Notes: a model not told the origin generated them from the sequence alone. DNA of 64,000 nucleotides from Casuarina equisetifolia (GCA_028551475.1 CM052356.1:23835884-23899883); one strand, 5' to 3'; shown: positions 1 to 13,443, counted from the first letter of the stretch. A program made the numbers and translations.

Positions 1-1144
1 GAGTCCCTCGGAAACTCAAGAAGCTACTAGTGTTGGAACAAAAATATTGTGTATAAGTCCCGCATTTCTCAAAGTCTCGCATGGGTATTCTTTGCATATA
101 AAAGAAAAAGAAAGATCTCGCTTTTTTAATTGATTTATGAGCAAGACCAAATTTTCTATGAGATATGAAAGACGAAGAACATGTTTAAGTAAGAAAGAAA
201 ATTTTAACAATCCAATAGCTCAGTTCTTACAATTGATTTCTCTTCTTAGAAAAAAGAGAAAACCCTTGCACCATCGTTATATGAAAGTCTGCATCAAGGT
301 CAATTGACATGTTCTTCTTTCTGCAATTTAGAACACATTTTTGTGGAACTCTACTAAGCGAGTTAAAAAGTGGGGGAGCTAGTTGGTGGTCGGACTTCTG
401 TTACCATATTACATGAATTGTTCAAAACCGATTCAAATGTCAAACCCCAACAAGAAAATGAAGACTACCAGAAAAAACGAAGTTCCTCAAGAAGATTTGT
501 GAGCACTTTCAAACCCATCAAACGGATAACGAAAATGGAGAGTAAACAAATTAGCCCCCTAGATGTTTGTTTAAAGCATTCGTTGTCCAAGCTTATAAGA
601 ACTTTCTCTCGGTGTGGGACTTGTCTAATAATAATTGACCCAAGATAAGCTTAATCTAATTTTATCCGCTGCTAAATATTTATTTCCTCTCTTACGGTGA
701 CTTCTGATCAGGGTCCTGTAGGATGATGGACGAAGGAAAAAAATTCTGGAAGTGCCTAGGAGCGCGTTCCTTCCTGCACCCTGGAAAGTTCTGAGTTATC
801 CAGTTTTACCAAACGGTCCTGAAATGGAAAAAGTTTCCTCGAGTCGAATCTAGTATTTGATGGACAAGTAGGAGCTACCAACTGCTTTTCTCGAACAACC
901 TAAATTACCCAATGCTCCTCACCAGAGGGACGAGACCCCGACATTTTACCTGTCATTACGGGAAAGTGGTGTGAACAATTTCGTCCAAACGGTACCTTTC
1001 TTTGGCGTGAAGCGAAGTGAGAAGGACGCGTTACTGTTCCATGAGGTGGTCTCCTGTTCTTCTGACTCTTACATCGTTTTCTTGAAAGTGCCGGAAAGGG
1101 AGTTGCGTCGTCTGCGGTTCCTGCAGGTTTTGCTTGTTCTAGGA
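1..1144. other. Left-edge spacer and 5' flank of the RING gene
   Basis: No gene is supported here. A retroelement-like start (TGTTGGAAC, from about 31, followed by an AGTCCCGCAT-type stretch) resembles the 5' end of some plant LTRs, and a purine-rich tract at about 365-378 (AAAAAGTGGGGGAG) resembles a copia polypurine tract. I could not pair them into an element. From 971 to 1144 the reading frame is open and continuous with exon 1 of the gene at 1145, so this stretch is either 5' UTR or an N-terminal extension. Confidence 0.4.
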
Positions 1145-4100
1145 ATGTTGATCCTGGGGAGGGTGACGAGCTGGAGGAGAGTCGCCAAGTCTCTTCAAGC
1201 TTTTGTAGCACATGGCTTGCTCTTCTCCTTCACGCTTTTGCTTGCTCTCAAGCTTCAACATGCCGTGCCTTACTCTTGGTGGTCCGTCATTTTCTTCTTC
1301 ATCCTCTTAGATGAGTATTGCCTGGGTTTCTTTTAGGGGATATTGGTATTGAATTCAGTTTGGTTCGGAGGAACTGGAAGAAAAAACAAAAACGCTGGGA
1401 TTCTTTGGACAATTATTAGAAGTTTAGGATCCATTTCGTTTTCAACATGATGCTTTTCTTTTCATTTTTTGTTAAATCAGTTGTGGTAGACCTAAGGTAA
1501 TTGTTGGCTTCATTGGCGGGTTTGTATAACACGTCTTGCGGTAGAAATCGCTCAGAAATGCTCTAAAATTGGCGAGAAGGCTTGTAGGTTCTGTGTGGAA
1601 GTACAAGATTTATTTCTGTTTGTGCCATTATTGCGCACATGGAATTTCTATGTTCTGATGTTTTGTTTCCTTTTTATTAGATAGGAATTTCGTAGCATTG
1701 AATTTTGATCCTCGTAGGTTTAACTTATTCCAGGCTCTCGGTTTCAACTTAAGGGAAACAAAAATCTCTAAACGTATCTTTGCTAAAACGTTCTCAGAAG
1801 TAAGTTGTAACGGCTGGCTACACTATTATGAGAAACTTACAGAGTGGGGGAAAACACTTAAAACCTGAATCAGGACTCTGACATCGCCGGTGGATCCCTT
1901 AAAGATGATGGATTGCGTGTTCTGAACTTACTCATTTGTAGTGAGGGATTTTTCTGATGTTCCAAATTATCTAGCAATTTCACTAGGTAATTATTAACTA
2001 AAGAATCGTTTATTAAATATAAAGTTATGTGAGGGAGTTCTGTAATCGAATTTAGAGTTGATAGCATTCATTGGCAATCATCTTTGCTTTTAGGTTGTGT
2101 GCATGCACTTGCAGTATCAGTATGTAGGCTGTAATTCGTTTTATATCTTTTAAGGTGCTACTGCTTTTGTTTTTGATTCTGCAGGGTCATATTTGCTCCT
2201 CTGTGGCTCTTTCATGCAGTTGTAGCACGAGGCAGGTTTTCCTTGCCTGCTCCTTCACCGCCTCATGATCGTCATGTGAGACATGTCTTCTAACCTTTTC
2301 ATGGACATATCTTCTGTATGGAAATATGACTTACCATATTAATCTCATAGGAACATCTGAAAATCGGTTGTGTATCTAATTTTGGCAAAAGAAAGTTAAA
2401 CACTTCTTTTTTCAATGCACAGTGGGCACCTTATCACGCGGTTATGGCAATGCCATTACTCATTGCTTTGGAGCTACTCCTTTGTATATATCTTGAGGGC
2501 AGTTATGGTATGTAAGATCTGTCATGAAACAATCATCTATAGATACTAAAGGGACCAACAATTTTTACTGTAAACATTTGCGAGTTAACTGTGATAGAAA
2601 TAGCTTGAATTCATCATGATACTCATATGTCCATTCAATTTTAAATAACATATTTATGGACGCCATTGAATATATGTTTGGATTCCTTTAATCATTGTGT
2701 TTCAATTGTTCATACGTAATTACTGATGTTTTTGCACATTCGAATATATTGCAGTCATAGACTTGAAAATTGTCTTCCTGCCCTTGTTGATATTGGAAAT
2801 AGCAATTCTGATTGATAATATCAGGTAACTCTCTTCTCCATTGTGAATTTATTATTTTTGACATGGTCATCTGTTCTTAATGAGAGTTTATTTACGGATT
2901 AAGCCAAGGCATTGATATTCAAATTCTGCCATACTGGAGTAGTCCACTGTACAAGAAATCCTGGAAAAGAATCCTGTTAACTCTACAAACACAACCAGAT
3001 TGCAAATAATTAAATTATTGGAGGAAGCGAGTGATCAAACATCACTTCCATTTAGTTAATGTATTTTTCCAACACTTGCCCTTCCTCATAGTCCAACTAC
3101 TCATCAAAGACATTTTCCTTGACTACCCTCGTTGTCAAGTCTTAACATCTTCTCTAGGAATTTATTGCTTGATTTAATCCAAAAATTCATTGAGGCATTG
3201 TTGATAAGTAGAATTGCCACTAAGTAATTGATGTTTGTCCGCTAAATAGGATGTGTAGGGCTTTGATGCCTGGAGATGAAGAAAGCATGAGTGATGAAGC
3301 AATCTGGGAGACTCTTCCTGTATGTTCCGTAATCCTGTTGTCAATTGATGAGTTGCTTTGATGATACATTCCCTACAATATGTGTAGATGATAGCCTTTT
3401 AGGTAATAGTTTTGAGGTTGATGCGGATGGTGATGCTCAATAAGGTCACTGTTGGCAACTGCAATGAGTAGATATGTAATTTCGAGGATCAACAGTTACT
3501 GTTTGGTTTCTGAGAAACTCCTGTTTATATAATTATGCTGCATCAAACCTAAGAGGAAATCTTAGGATTTTTTTATTTTTTATTTTTTTTTACTAAGCAT
3601 CATATAGTTATCTTGGATGTAGACAGCTATGATTTGTAATGATGATAGGCCTTGATGCTATCTGAATCTTTTTCCACTGCTTTTATTATTTGTAAAATGG
3701 AACAATCTTGTAAGAATGTGCAAGGGTTTAAATGATAAGGTGACATAAATCTAATCGTTGCTGATTGTATCTAATGGAAACGTAACTTGCCCCTGTTTGA
3801 AGGCTCACCCTCTTCATTACTCCACCACCACACCTTCCAAAGAGAGGACTAGATATTCCCAGTATGTTGGGATCATCTATCTGATAACTTCTATCCTGCA
3901 GATTGGCACCAGAAACCCAATTGGAACAGAAGATCTTGTCTGGTGTTTCCCTCCACAGTATCTTTCAGTTTTGAGTACATTTTATTTGTTAGACTTTATG
4001 GAAAAGAGGAACAAGATAATGTTTCGAATGACTAAAAATGTTAAATTATGAAAACCTAGAAAAAAAAGGGGGGTTTTATATTCAGAACTATATATTTTAA

Positions 4101-7100
4101 TATAGTATTCATTATTGATTGATAATTGGTCTAGAGAATGACATTAACTTCCTCAAGTTAAGAAACAACGATGATGAGCTGTTCCTCTGATGGTGATCGT
4201 TATGTTATTATATTGCAACTGTCGCATTCTTATTCCTTATAGTTTTGACACTAAAAATTATATATTTGGTTTCTAGCACTTCTGGGTTGCCATTTCTATG
4301 GTCTTCTTCATTGCTGCAACAACATTCACTGTTCTGAAGATATGTGGTAAGTCTGTCTGTTTCATTAAGTGATGGGTGTTGTATATTAGTTAAATCTCAT
4401 ATGCAAGTAACCACTCCTTGTGTGTAGTTTTTGGGCTTCCACATCAATAATTTGCCTGTATAGGCATTCAGTTTGGTACTATGACAAACTAACCCTCTTT
4501 AGAATTTCTAAAAGAAACCGATCTTCTTTAAAATCTTTTCTCTATTGTTTATTCATATGCTATACTAGTTCTAGCTTTATAACCAGCTATTCTTCTTCGT
4601 GATTAAACCTATTTAGTGATTGTCTGCTGTGCTGGCCTTTTTCCTCTGTTACTGTTGATGATGGGTTCCAAACACTAAAGATCAAGTTAACACGTTCAAG
4701 AAAATAGCTCTGTTGTTATTTCCCAGTTATTATTCGATTACAAAGAGATTTTCACCCTCACTTTAATGGAAATATGATTCAGTATGTCATCAGTCAGTTG
4801 CATTTAGGTGTTGAAAGGAACTGCTGTTGGTTAGAGAACCCTGTATTTGTAGGTTTGAATCATCATGAAATATTCAGATATGTCATTATCAATCATAAAT
4901 AGCAGCGATTTAGTATTCCTGACTTCTGTTATATATAAATTCTCTATTTTGACGTTTGATATGAATGTTATCATCCTTATTATTGAAGAGAATTGGAAAG
5001 TGTCTAGGCAGGAGGCCAGATGAACCCTTAAATCACATTCTTAACGGGGTGAAAGTTATTTTCTGCTTCAAACCCAGTATCATCCTGTTACCACCCAAAT
5101 CCCAAGTAAATCTCTGTCTGACCGTTAAGTTCCAGCCACGCATCTGTGACCAAAATGTGATCAACATTTGGTATGCATGATGTCTGTATTGTGATTGCAC
5201 ATAAAGTTTGTTTATGCATCAAACGAAGTCTTTGGAAAAAATCGTGATAAGAAATTGTAAGTTTACAGCAATTAAGTGGCATGCATACTTTTAAGATGAA
5301 CATAATAAAGTTATGCTAATACTCATGGTCATTTCCTTTCCTGGCCTTGTATAAACTGTGTGCAGGTGACATAGCTGCTCTAGGGTGGTGGGACTTATTT
5401 ATAAACTTTGGGTATGATTGATCCGTTTCTTAAGCAATGTTTTATGTCTGTGTATTCTGTTTATTCTTCTTGAAATGATTGCTATTCGTCCCTTTACAGC
5501 ATTGCAGAGTGCTTTGCCTTTCTTGTTTGCACAAAATGGTATAATCCAGCTATTCATTGGCAGTCAAACATTAGAGGATCATCATCTTCAATGAATATTA
5601 GATATCTTGACTGGAATAGAGGCTTAGTGGTTTCTTCAGATCAAGACCGGCACCAGCATGGAATTTGCAACCTGCAGGAAATTGGTGGACATATTATGAA
5701 AGTTCCATTTATTACTTTCCAGATCCTCCTTTTTATGCGCTTAGAGGTAAATAGAGGTTGAAAACTTACTATTTTTGAGTATTTTGGAGTTCTTTTAGTT
5801 ATCTTCATTCATCTTTCTGTTTCACTTTCAGGGAACACCATCGAGTGCTAGACATATCTCATTCCCAGTTCTATTTTCTCCTCTTTTTCTGTTGCAAGGG
5901 GCTGGGGTCTTATTTGCTGCATATAGATTGGTGGAGCAAATTGTTCTTTTAGTGCGGAGTGAAGTTGGCTCCGGAACATACTCTGCTTTTGTGTCAAAAG
6001 CTTACGAATTTTTTGGATTTCTGCACCATGGATCAAAGTAATTACTTAACAACCATAGATGTTTATATTTGAATGTGCCATATTGCATATTTGGATGCGC
6101 AAATGCAAAGTACAAACAAAGTGTAACACCTTGCCACTATCCTGAATTTTTTGTTATGCACGGTTGATTTCTGTTCACAGGTTGCTTGGTTGGTGGTCGA
6201 TTGATGAAGTCAGTCGAGAGGAACAGGCCAGAATTTATGCTGCTGGGGCTTCTGGGTCAGTGTATTTCTCTAGTATACCTATTTGCTTTATATGGAATAT
6301 CTTCATTCAAATCTTCTTTCTTCACACAGCTGATTGCTTACTGGAGCAACTTAGAGAGCCCTCATTATTTCTGTGTTGAGATTCCAAGGAACTAAATTTA
6401 TTATATTTGTACATCCCCTTATTGCATGCTTGTGTGTCATACTTATTAGCTTAACCATGCCATGCAAATTGATGTCTTTTAGACAAGCCACTTTCCATTG
6501 AGTAACCTTAATCAATACACTATAAGATCAAGTATGCTGGTACTTTGTTAAAATCCCTACTGCTGCATTATCAGGAAAATCTATCTCCTTTTAACTGGAA
6601 GAGTTTATTTATAGTTTTGTAAATGGAAAAAATCATAGTTCTGCCATCTTGGAACTAGTGAAGAATGTGGAATTATTTTCATTTTCATTTTCATTTTCAT
6701 TTGTTTCCATATATTGATAGGCACTACAACAAGGAGTGGTGACCACTTTATTATCTTTGTGCCACTAGCTAGCGAAATGAAATTGAATATTACCATGTAG
6801 GATGGTTGTGGCATTTTCTATGTTGTAGAAATCTATCTACAGTTCACTGTCCTCCAGTGGATTTGCAGAACTCTCCTTTCTGTGCCTTCAAAATTTCACT
6901 GGAGTAGATGATACAAATGGAGAAACATAGTCAATTTTTCCCATCAGAACGTCCTTTATATTTCTTTTCCACTTTTGTGTATTGTGGTCTCTTGTTATGT
7001 ATGTTATTGAGCTTTTTTACATTGCGTAGTTTCTGGAAAGTCTGATAGGTCTGTTCTGAGGAATGGAAACTAAACAATTGTTGTTACTGATCTCTGCGTG

Positions 7101-9295
7101 CTCCATATAATGCAGGTATAACACTTTTGCACCTGATATTGTGAAGAAATTGCCCAAATCAGATCTTGTTGAGGAGGTAACCACAATATTATTGCAGTCC
7201 ATGTTCTGTAGGCCGAAATTCTAGCTCTGTTTGCATCATACAGCTCAATTTGCCGCACATTTGTTATTTGGTCTGATTAAAAATACACTTGATTTACATC
7301 TTGTGGTAACCAATGGAATACTTTGATATTGTTTTTCAATCTTTTTCATCTCAGATCTGGAGATTACAAGCTGCACTTGGTGAGCAAACAGAGGTTACGA
7401 AATTTAGCCAGCAGGAGTGTGAAAGGCTTCAAAATGTAATATTTGAAACCTGGGATGTTTATTTGAAAGTGTTCAACTCCAACTGCAAAAATATCTTGCT
7501 ATTTCATTTTGAAGCTGCTGAATTGTTTACCAGGGAACCATGCTCATTGTTTTATTTTTTTTCCTAGCCAAATGCATTTTAATGTTCAGTTCAGATTTAA
7601 AGCCCGTTACAGATATAAATATTTTGAAGACGGTTAATGAAGTAAATCTCAGGAAGGGCATGTGTGCTGGCGTAAAGTATGTTTGTCTATGCATGGGTGT
7701 GCGATGAGACTCAGAGAGAGAGGAGGAGACCTCTTGTGAACCAAAAAGATAGAAAAACAAATAAGTATAAAAATGACAGTTGGATCAAGAAGTGAAATCA
7801 GAGTGTGGAACAAGCATCAAAGATATCTGAAAGCTTACAGTGCAAAATATATTCCAATGAAAACAATTTACTTCTAGCCTCTTGTTTGTGAATGTGCTTT
7901 GAGATCCTGGAAATGATTTGGTGTCTCTGTATTCTAAAAGTTCTTGATAGTTGCTGATTGACCCGACCGCATCTTAAACTATCAGTTTTGAGAAGTAACA
8001 ACGACAAGTTCTTTGCATTGGAATCTTGCAGAAAACATTAGTTTAATTATTGTGTTTATGCTTCTGTTAGTGGTTATTTAACAATACTGTCAAATAAGGA
8101 AATTGAAATAGGATTTGACGTTGCAATGATCCACATGAATTGACTGTTATGTAGAAACATTCAGATATTTTCGAATTTGCTCTTTACTAGGTTTTCATTA
8201 TGCTGTTGTCACGATTTTCTCTTGGTTTGTGCATAGTTAGTGTCTGATGACACCTAATACCGTCATAGTGATCACTGGATATGCTGGTTTTGCTAGAATC
8301 ACTTCACTTATACTATGCTTTCTGTCTTGTGATATCATGGTTTTAAGCATTAAGCAGGAAGCTTTTGGTCTTTGCTTTTTTTCTAACTCTTGTGCTAAGT
8401 ACTCTTCTTCCGATATTTAACTTCCCTCTTCGGTGTTGCGTTCTGATTTAAATGATTCCATCAGGAAAAAATCCTATGTAGAGTATGCTTTGAGGAACAG
8501 ATAAATGTAGTCCTCCTTCCGTGCAGGCACCATGTCCTTTGCAGGTATTTCCATTTTTTCTATTTATCTTATTCTGTTGTCACAAGTCTCACGTCATTTT
8601 CTAAGCTGCCTATGGCACAAGTCTCCCTCTATCCTTAGTGCATTGTTTCTTTTGTAAGAAAAGTGGAATGATCAATATTGAGTAATATCGAACACCAAAT
8701 CCCACACCAGAAGAAAAGCACCTGTATAGTGCATTATAAACCTTAAAACACCTCTCTTTCTAATGAAACTTTTTGGGGAGAGGTAGATTTAGGCCTTCAA
8801 GATAGTATCAAAGTTAGACTTTATTCTATGTGTGCTAATCCAAATCTCATGGTTGGGTTAGTCCTTTGCTGGAAAAATAATACCGAGCTTGGACTGCTTG
8901 GGAATATTAAGCATCCAATTTCATACCAAAAAAAAGAGCACTTGTGAAGTGTCTTATAAGCCTTGAACACCCTTATCCTCACTGAGAGCTTTGAGAAAGA
9001 GATGACTTGAGCATTTCACAAGCAAGACACTCTTTATGCTTTCTTGTCCTAAAAGATTTCACTAGCGTACTGACTTCAATATCCAATGTTAATACCTTTT
9101 CTATGTTATCAATTAACCCCCATTAATATTGGATTTACTCTTATCTTATAATTTATTTCCAGTTACAGTAATTATTTTATTTATTTATTTATCGTTTTTT
9201 CACTATTGTATTTCAGCACTTGCTGTGAGAAGTGTACGAAGTGCCCCATCTGCCGTGTCTTCATAGAAGAGCGGTTGCCTGTCTATGATGTGTAA
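1145..9295 (+). CDS. Multi-pass membrane RING-finger protein (transmembrane Fragile-X-F-associated/Tmemb_185A-like)
   Basis: Fourteen exons join into a 465-residue protein: 1145-1281, 2185-2275, 2423-2507, 2755-2824, 3250-3319, 4277-4346, 5366-5411, 5500-5746, 5832-6037, 6181-6255, 7116-7176, 7355-7435, 8465-8544 and 9217-9295. All introns are GT-AG and the phases match. The N-terminal two thirds is a chain of hydrophobic segments (for example VIFAPLWLFHAVVARGRF, PLLIALELLLCIYLEGSYG and HFWVAISMVFFIAATTF), as in the Arabidopsis At1g73950/At1g18470 family, whose usual length is near 460. A C3HC4 RING closes the protein: C418, C421, C433, H435, C439, C442, C449 and C452. An E3 ubiquitin ligase role at an internal membrane is inferred from the RING. 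ATG 1145 was chosen because the family begins just before the SWRR motif, but the frame stays open back to ATG 971. It is convergent with LAR downstream. Confidence 0.9.
6676..6703. repeat. TTTTCA hexamer microsatellite
   Basis: About four to five tandem copies of TTTTCA lie within intron 10 of the RING-finger gene. No function is evident. Confidence 0.8.
8679..9018. mobile_element. Decayed TRIM-like miniature LTR retroelement
   Basis: Two alignable direct repeats of about 120 bp (8679-8799 and 8899-9018) flank roughly 99 bp. Both begin TG and end TTCA. They share the successive landmarks ATATYRA, a CCAAAT/CCAATT box, AGCAC, TTATAA-CCTT, ACACC, CTNANTGA and a GAGA block. Directly after the first copy is TAGTATCAAAG (8802-8812), a degraded form of the TGGTATCAGAG primer-binding site complementary to initiator methionine tRNA. 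LTR-PBS-short interior-LTR with no coding capacity is the TRIM structure. The copies have diverged a good deal, so the insertion is old. It sits in intron 13 of the RING gene, between the two exons that encode the RING. Confidence 0.7.
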
Positions 9296-10086
9296 ATGCA
9301 AGCCAGAAAGAGGGACAGGAGCAGGGGCTTCCTCCAAATCTTTACATCTTTGCTTGCAACTTTAAAGCAAACAAGCAGTGAGAAACAGGAAAATGTGGTC
9401 ATTTTAGCCGTTTCATGTAAGTGTAATATGCCATGCCATAATTGTATATATACCAGATGCACCATCAAATGAAAGAGCTGCAGTCCTGTTCCTGGTGTAG
9501 TGTCACTGTAAATATCAATGATTATAGTGGATTTTTCCCAATGCTGTTCTTTCTTTGGACTAAAATACAAGATCTTAGAAAACACGAATGGTGTACTATA
9601 ATTGTCCGGTGCCAAAAAAAAACAACGGGGGTGATGGCATCTTATTTAGTTGGTCTTGAGCTTCTTGTTGCCGCCAGTCGATCTTTCCTTTTATGGTGTC
9701 TAATTTGTGTCACAAAAGGACAACGAATGTAGTGTACATGGAAGTAAATCGATCTGCTTTCTTTAGTAATAATTAAAAAAATAAAACACAGAAGTTTCAT
9801 CTTTACGTAGCTGGAGTAGGATAATCTGACAACTCAGAAAGGATAACTTAAACATGACTCAACAAACACTGCTAGCAACATATCACAATTGACAGACATT
9901 GTCTATAATTTTATCCACCGGCCGCCGACGACCAGGACCAGTTCTGTCCACCAGGACAAGGAACCAAGTCTTATTTTCCTCTGAGAAATCACTGGGAATT
10001 AGACATAGATAACAAATTTCTAGGAGAACTTCTTTTCTACGTAAAAATAATTTGGAGTAGCACTCAGCCCCGTCCTTGCAATATGA
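9296..10086. other. Convergent 3' spacer between the RING gene and LAR
   Basis: This 791-bp stretch holds the 3' ends of two convergent genes. Small ORFs occur on both strands but have no recognisable product. AT-rich stretches such as AATTAAAAAAATAAAAC near 9770 could serve polyadenylation. Nothing else is seen. Confidence 0.5.
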
Positions 10087-13000
10087 TCAAGCGCATGTGG
10101 CAGTGATTGCCATAGGCTCAGCCACCGGAGCTGCATTAGGAAGTTCACCTGTGCTGATAGGGCTTTTGTCTATCTTGACAAGAAATTCACTGAAGCACTC
10201 ATCCAAGGTTCGGAAAGCTTCATCAGGGTAGAGAGCACCCACTTCTACATCATGGGGACCATCAATGGAGAAATTAACTTGACAACCCTTGATGAATATA
10301 TCGTGCGTGAATGATGCAACGACGCTTTGAGGAATGCAATTCTCTGCAAATGTTATACAAGATGAAAACGATTGAAAAAAGGTTGGAGAAGAGTACCCAA
10401 AAAAGAACAAAAGATAAGAAACTCTAAAATAAATCCAACCTGCAGCTGCAGCTAGAAGGTCATCTTCAGTAACAGTGACTCGAGGGAGGGTCCTTCCAAT
10501 CTTTTTCTCCCACAATGATGCGAGCTCATTGACATTATAAAGATTGCAGGGGGGTCGAAAATGAACGTTCTTGTTCATGGCCCGGATATCATCAACAGTT
10601 TTTATGGTAAATTTTCCAATGTCAGTGCCGGCAACAAAATAAGCTGCAAGAGTAAATTCATTTAGTCTGTAGCAAAAAGTGACGTTCTTCTACTTGATGA
10701 ACAAGATATCAAGACAAACAGATGAGTATGCATCGTTCATTTTCTCCAAGTGGGGAGGGGCAGGTGACCAATGGATAAAAGAGTCCAATAATACCAAGAC
10801 AAAAGATGAAAGCAGCTGACAAGAAATATCCATGAAGTCCTAAAATTTCTATCCCCTTGGTCTTTTGACCTTCAATTATTCGTAGGTAGGGCCTGTTTTC
10901 ACGTGAACACTGGACCCCCCGAGCTCGTGCGTCTGCAGAACTTGTTAGGTTTGTATGTTTGGTTGGTAAGGGGGCTGTCCATTTTCATTATCTCTACATA
11001 AAAGTCTCTTCACAAGATTCGACAGAAGGCTTGGGGTGAGGGACAAGGGCAAGAACCCCTCCCCCCGCCCCAAGGTGGATTTACTCTGAAGCTGTATTAG
11101 TTCTTGACCAACAGATACTTAGAAATTTTGTAGGTAAAATGGGGACTGCCATTATAACTTCTGGGTCTCTTCACCACACTTGGCAGATACCTCTAGGGGA
11201 TGGTATTTTTTATGTCGGAGTACCATACAGAATAAGACGCGTATACTCTTATCCTATCTTCACCAAGCGGCTAACACGGGGAACGATGGTGGTTGACAGA
11301 TTTTCTGATGCAAGTAAAAATGCCGAGATGGGTCGTTTTCGACTGGAACAACTTGACAAAGAAAGGAAACCTCCTCCACAGCAAGCAAAAAGAGGCAAAT
11401 AGTATTGGGCTGTTTGTCCTAAAGCCTCCAATATTAATATCCCAGGAAAACTTCCAGGCTAAGGAACCGACTCAGTCCATGACATTCTATGATAAAGAAA
11501 GACAACGGGACAACGACTGGTTGTGCTTACTCCTGATTTTTTTTTGTAACCACAGGAAACTGCTGGTTAATGAAGTGACCCCAAATCTTGCAGGCTAAGG
11601 AAATGATCCCTGGGCATCCTACAGGTAGACATTCCGAGAGGCCACTAAGATTTTGATGCAGACCTATTTATTTAATCCTACCACTAATGTTTCTTTAGGA
11701 ACCTGAAGTGACACTAAACTGTCAGTTTAAAGTCAAGAAAACAAGAAACTGAACTCCTTTCAAGCCTTTAAAAAATGTATTTTTTGCTTTAATTATTCCC
11801 TCAAGTTTTAGAATAAGACCCAATTAGTCTTAAGCTTTAAGATTTTTTATATAATAATTAAGTTATTGACATTTGATACTCGAGTCAATTTTCAGATCTC
11901 AGAAAAGAGTGGCCAATAAAAAGGATTACTTAAGGTCCTATTATTTGACCCAAAATAAAGCTACCATAAAGTGAGGTGCCATAAAAAACAAAAGTAGAGT
12001 ATGATGGTTTGTTATGACTCAAGACTGGCAGAAGTCCAGGCTTACAATGACTTAAAATTCAATTTTGATTTTAAGTGCAATAAGACTGGAGAATTTTCGT
12101 GGCTATGGTTGAGTCCTTTTTTTAACATGGTATTTAAGGCAAAACAAGAATGTTAAAACCATTTTCCTTTTCCTGTTTCTGACGACCAATTTTCATCGTC
12201 CGGAAGGATAAAGACGCGAAATTCGCTTTCAGGAAAAGGGGTGACTTTTCAAACCATAAAGAGGAGGCTGGTAGGTACGAGGGAATCCGTGCGTGGGGAT
12301 TCAGCAGTGCGAACAATAATACTACATTCACGACAAGGCGACACGAAGCACGAAAGGACGCAGAATCACGCAGTGCTTTATGAAAGGTCGGCACGCGATT
12401 TCCGGCCAGATGCATGCCTCTGCTACTTGGAATTTATGCTATCTCCGGCGACTGACTTTTGACCGACGACGTTTAAGTCTTTGGTTTATGCTAACAATTA
12501 GGGACCCCTTTCTCCAAGAATAAAGAAAGAAAGCTGAGTCCACCAACTACGTTTTACGTTTGAAAAATATGGTGCAAGCGTAATAAGTGGGGTGTCTTTG
12601 TGTTTTTCTATTGCTCACCTTTGACGCTACCGTCGCCGTAGATTTGGAAACGGTCCAATGGAGGCACGACCTCGGAAGGGTGGGTGTTGTCGTAGTACGG
12701 CCAAGAAGCGATGGAATTGCAGCAAATGTAAGTGTGTGGTATGCCATACTTCTCGATCAACCGTCTGACCTGCCGCTTCTCCCTGTACATTTGTAGACCC
12801 GGCTCTACGGGATCAGCTCTGTCCACATCATGCCCAAACTCCGACGGCAGAAATCTCTGTAAAACATTTTGCATTATTCACCCAGTTTCGACGATCAAAG
12901 ACAAACTTGTAAACTCAACAGGAAAAGAAAAAAGGGTTTTTTCTTTTTTTTTTTGGCATATGAAGTGCTGCAATTTTTTTACTGGTGTACCTTTACGGTA

Positions 13001-13443
13001 CCAACAGCTTTAATGGCCTCGATCAAGTTGAGCTGGTCCAACAGATCTCCACCTCCCACAGCTGATATTACTACGTCAATCTCATGCTCTTTGAGTACTT
13101 TCTCCATGAATTCCTGGTTATTGATTTGTCCCTGAAAGCATATAAAAAGAGTTACAATCGTTGCCGAACATGTTTGAGGATAGGTGCATTAGCATGTATG
13201 TTACCCAAAACAAAAAAACCAAAAAAACTAGCAATCGTTTACATGCAAGATTGTGGCGCCTTTGTCTTGCAGAGCCTTGATGGTGTTCGCCCTAGAAGAA
13301 CTACCAGAGCCTGGCCGGACGAGAACATAGGTGGGTCGGCCGGCAATCAGGCTGGCTTCTGCGACGAACTGACCAATGAAACCTGTTGCTCCGGCAATAA
13401 GTACTCGGCCCTTGGCGTTCGGGACAGAAGGTGAGACAGTCAT
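10087..13443 (-). CDS. LAR: Leucoanthocyanidin reductase
   Basis: Five exons on the minus strand, in coding order 13443-13243, 13131-12991, 12856-12619, 10643-10440 and 10343-10087, encode 346 residues. LAR is an NADPH-dependent short-chain reductase of the isoflavone-reductase-like group. It turns leucocyanidin into (+)-catechin in proanthocyanidin synthesis, acting in the cytosol. The nucleotide-binding loop is GATGFIG (residues 18-24). The three LAR signature motifs are present: RFLP (115-118), ICCN (158-161) and THD (274-276). His123 and Lys141 fall where grape LAR1 has its catalytic His122 and Lys140. ATG 13443 (MTVSPSVP) fits the family start. Intron 3 is about 2 kb. Intron 4 is only 96 bp and free of stops in frame. 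Confidence 0.96.
10644..12618. other. Large third intron of LAR
   Basis: This 1,975-bp intron separates the substrate-region exon from the C-terminal exons of LAR. It contains several ORFs of 60-101 codons on both strands (for example 11139-11402), none with a recognisable product. LAR introns elsewhere are usually short, so an old insertion is possible, but I found no terminal repeats. Confidence 0.6.

Noticed and set aside
31..378. LTR retrotransposon end at the left edge
   Set aside because: TGTTGGAA and a polypurine-like tract are present but in the wrong order for one element, and no matching terminal repeat was found.
370..648. A 92-codon plus frame near the left edge
   Set aside because: It begins with GTG, has no recognisable domain and sits in possible retroelement debris.
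10087..10578. A continuous 163-codon minus frame starting MNKNVHF
   Set aside because: It is exons 4 and 5 of LAR with the stop-free 96-bp intron 4 between them, not a separate gene.
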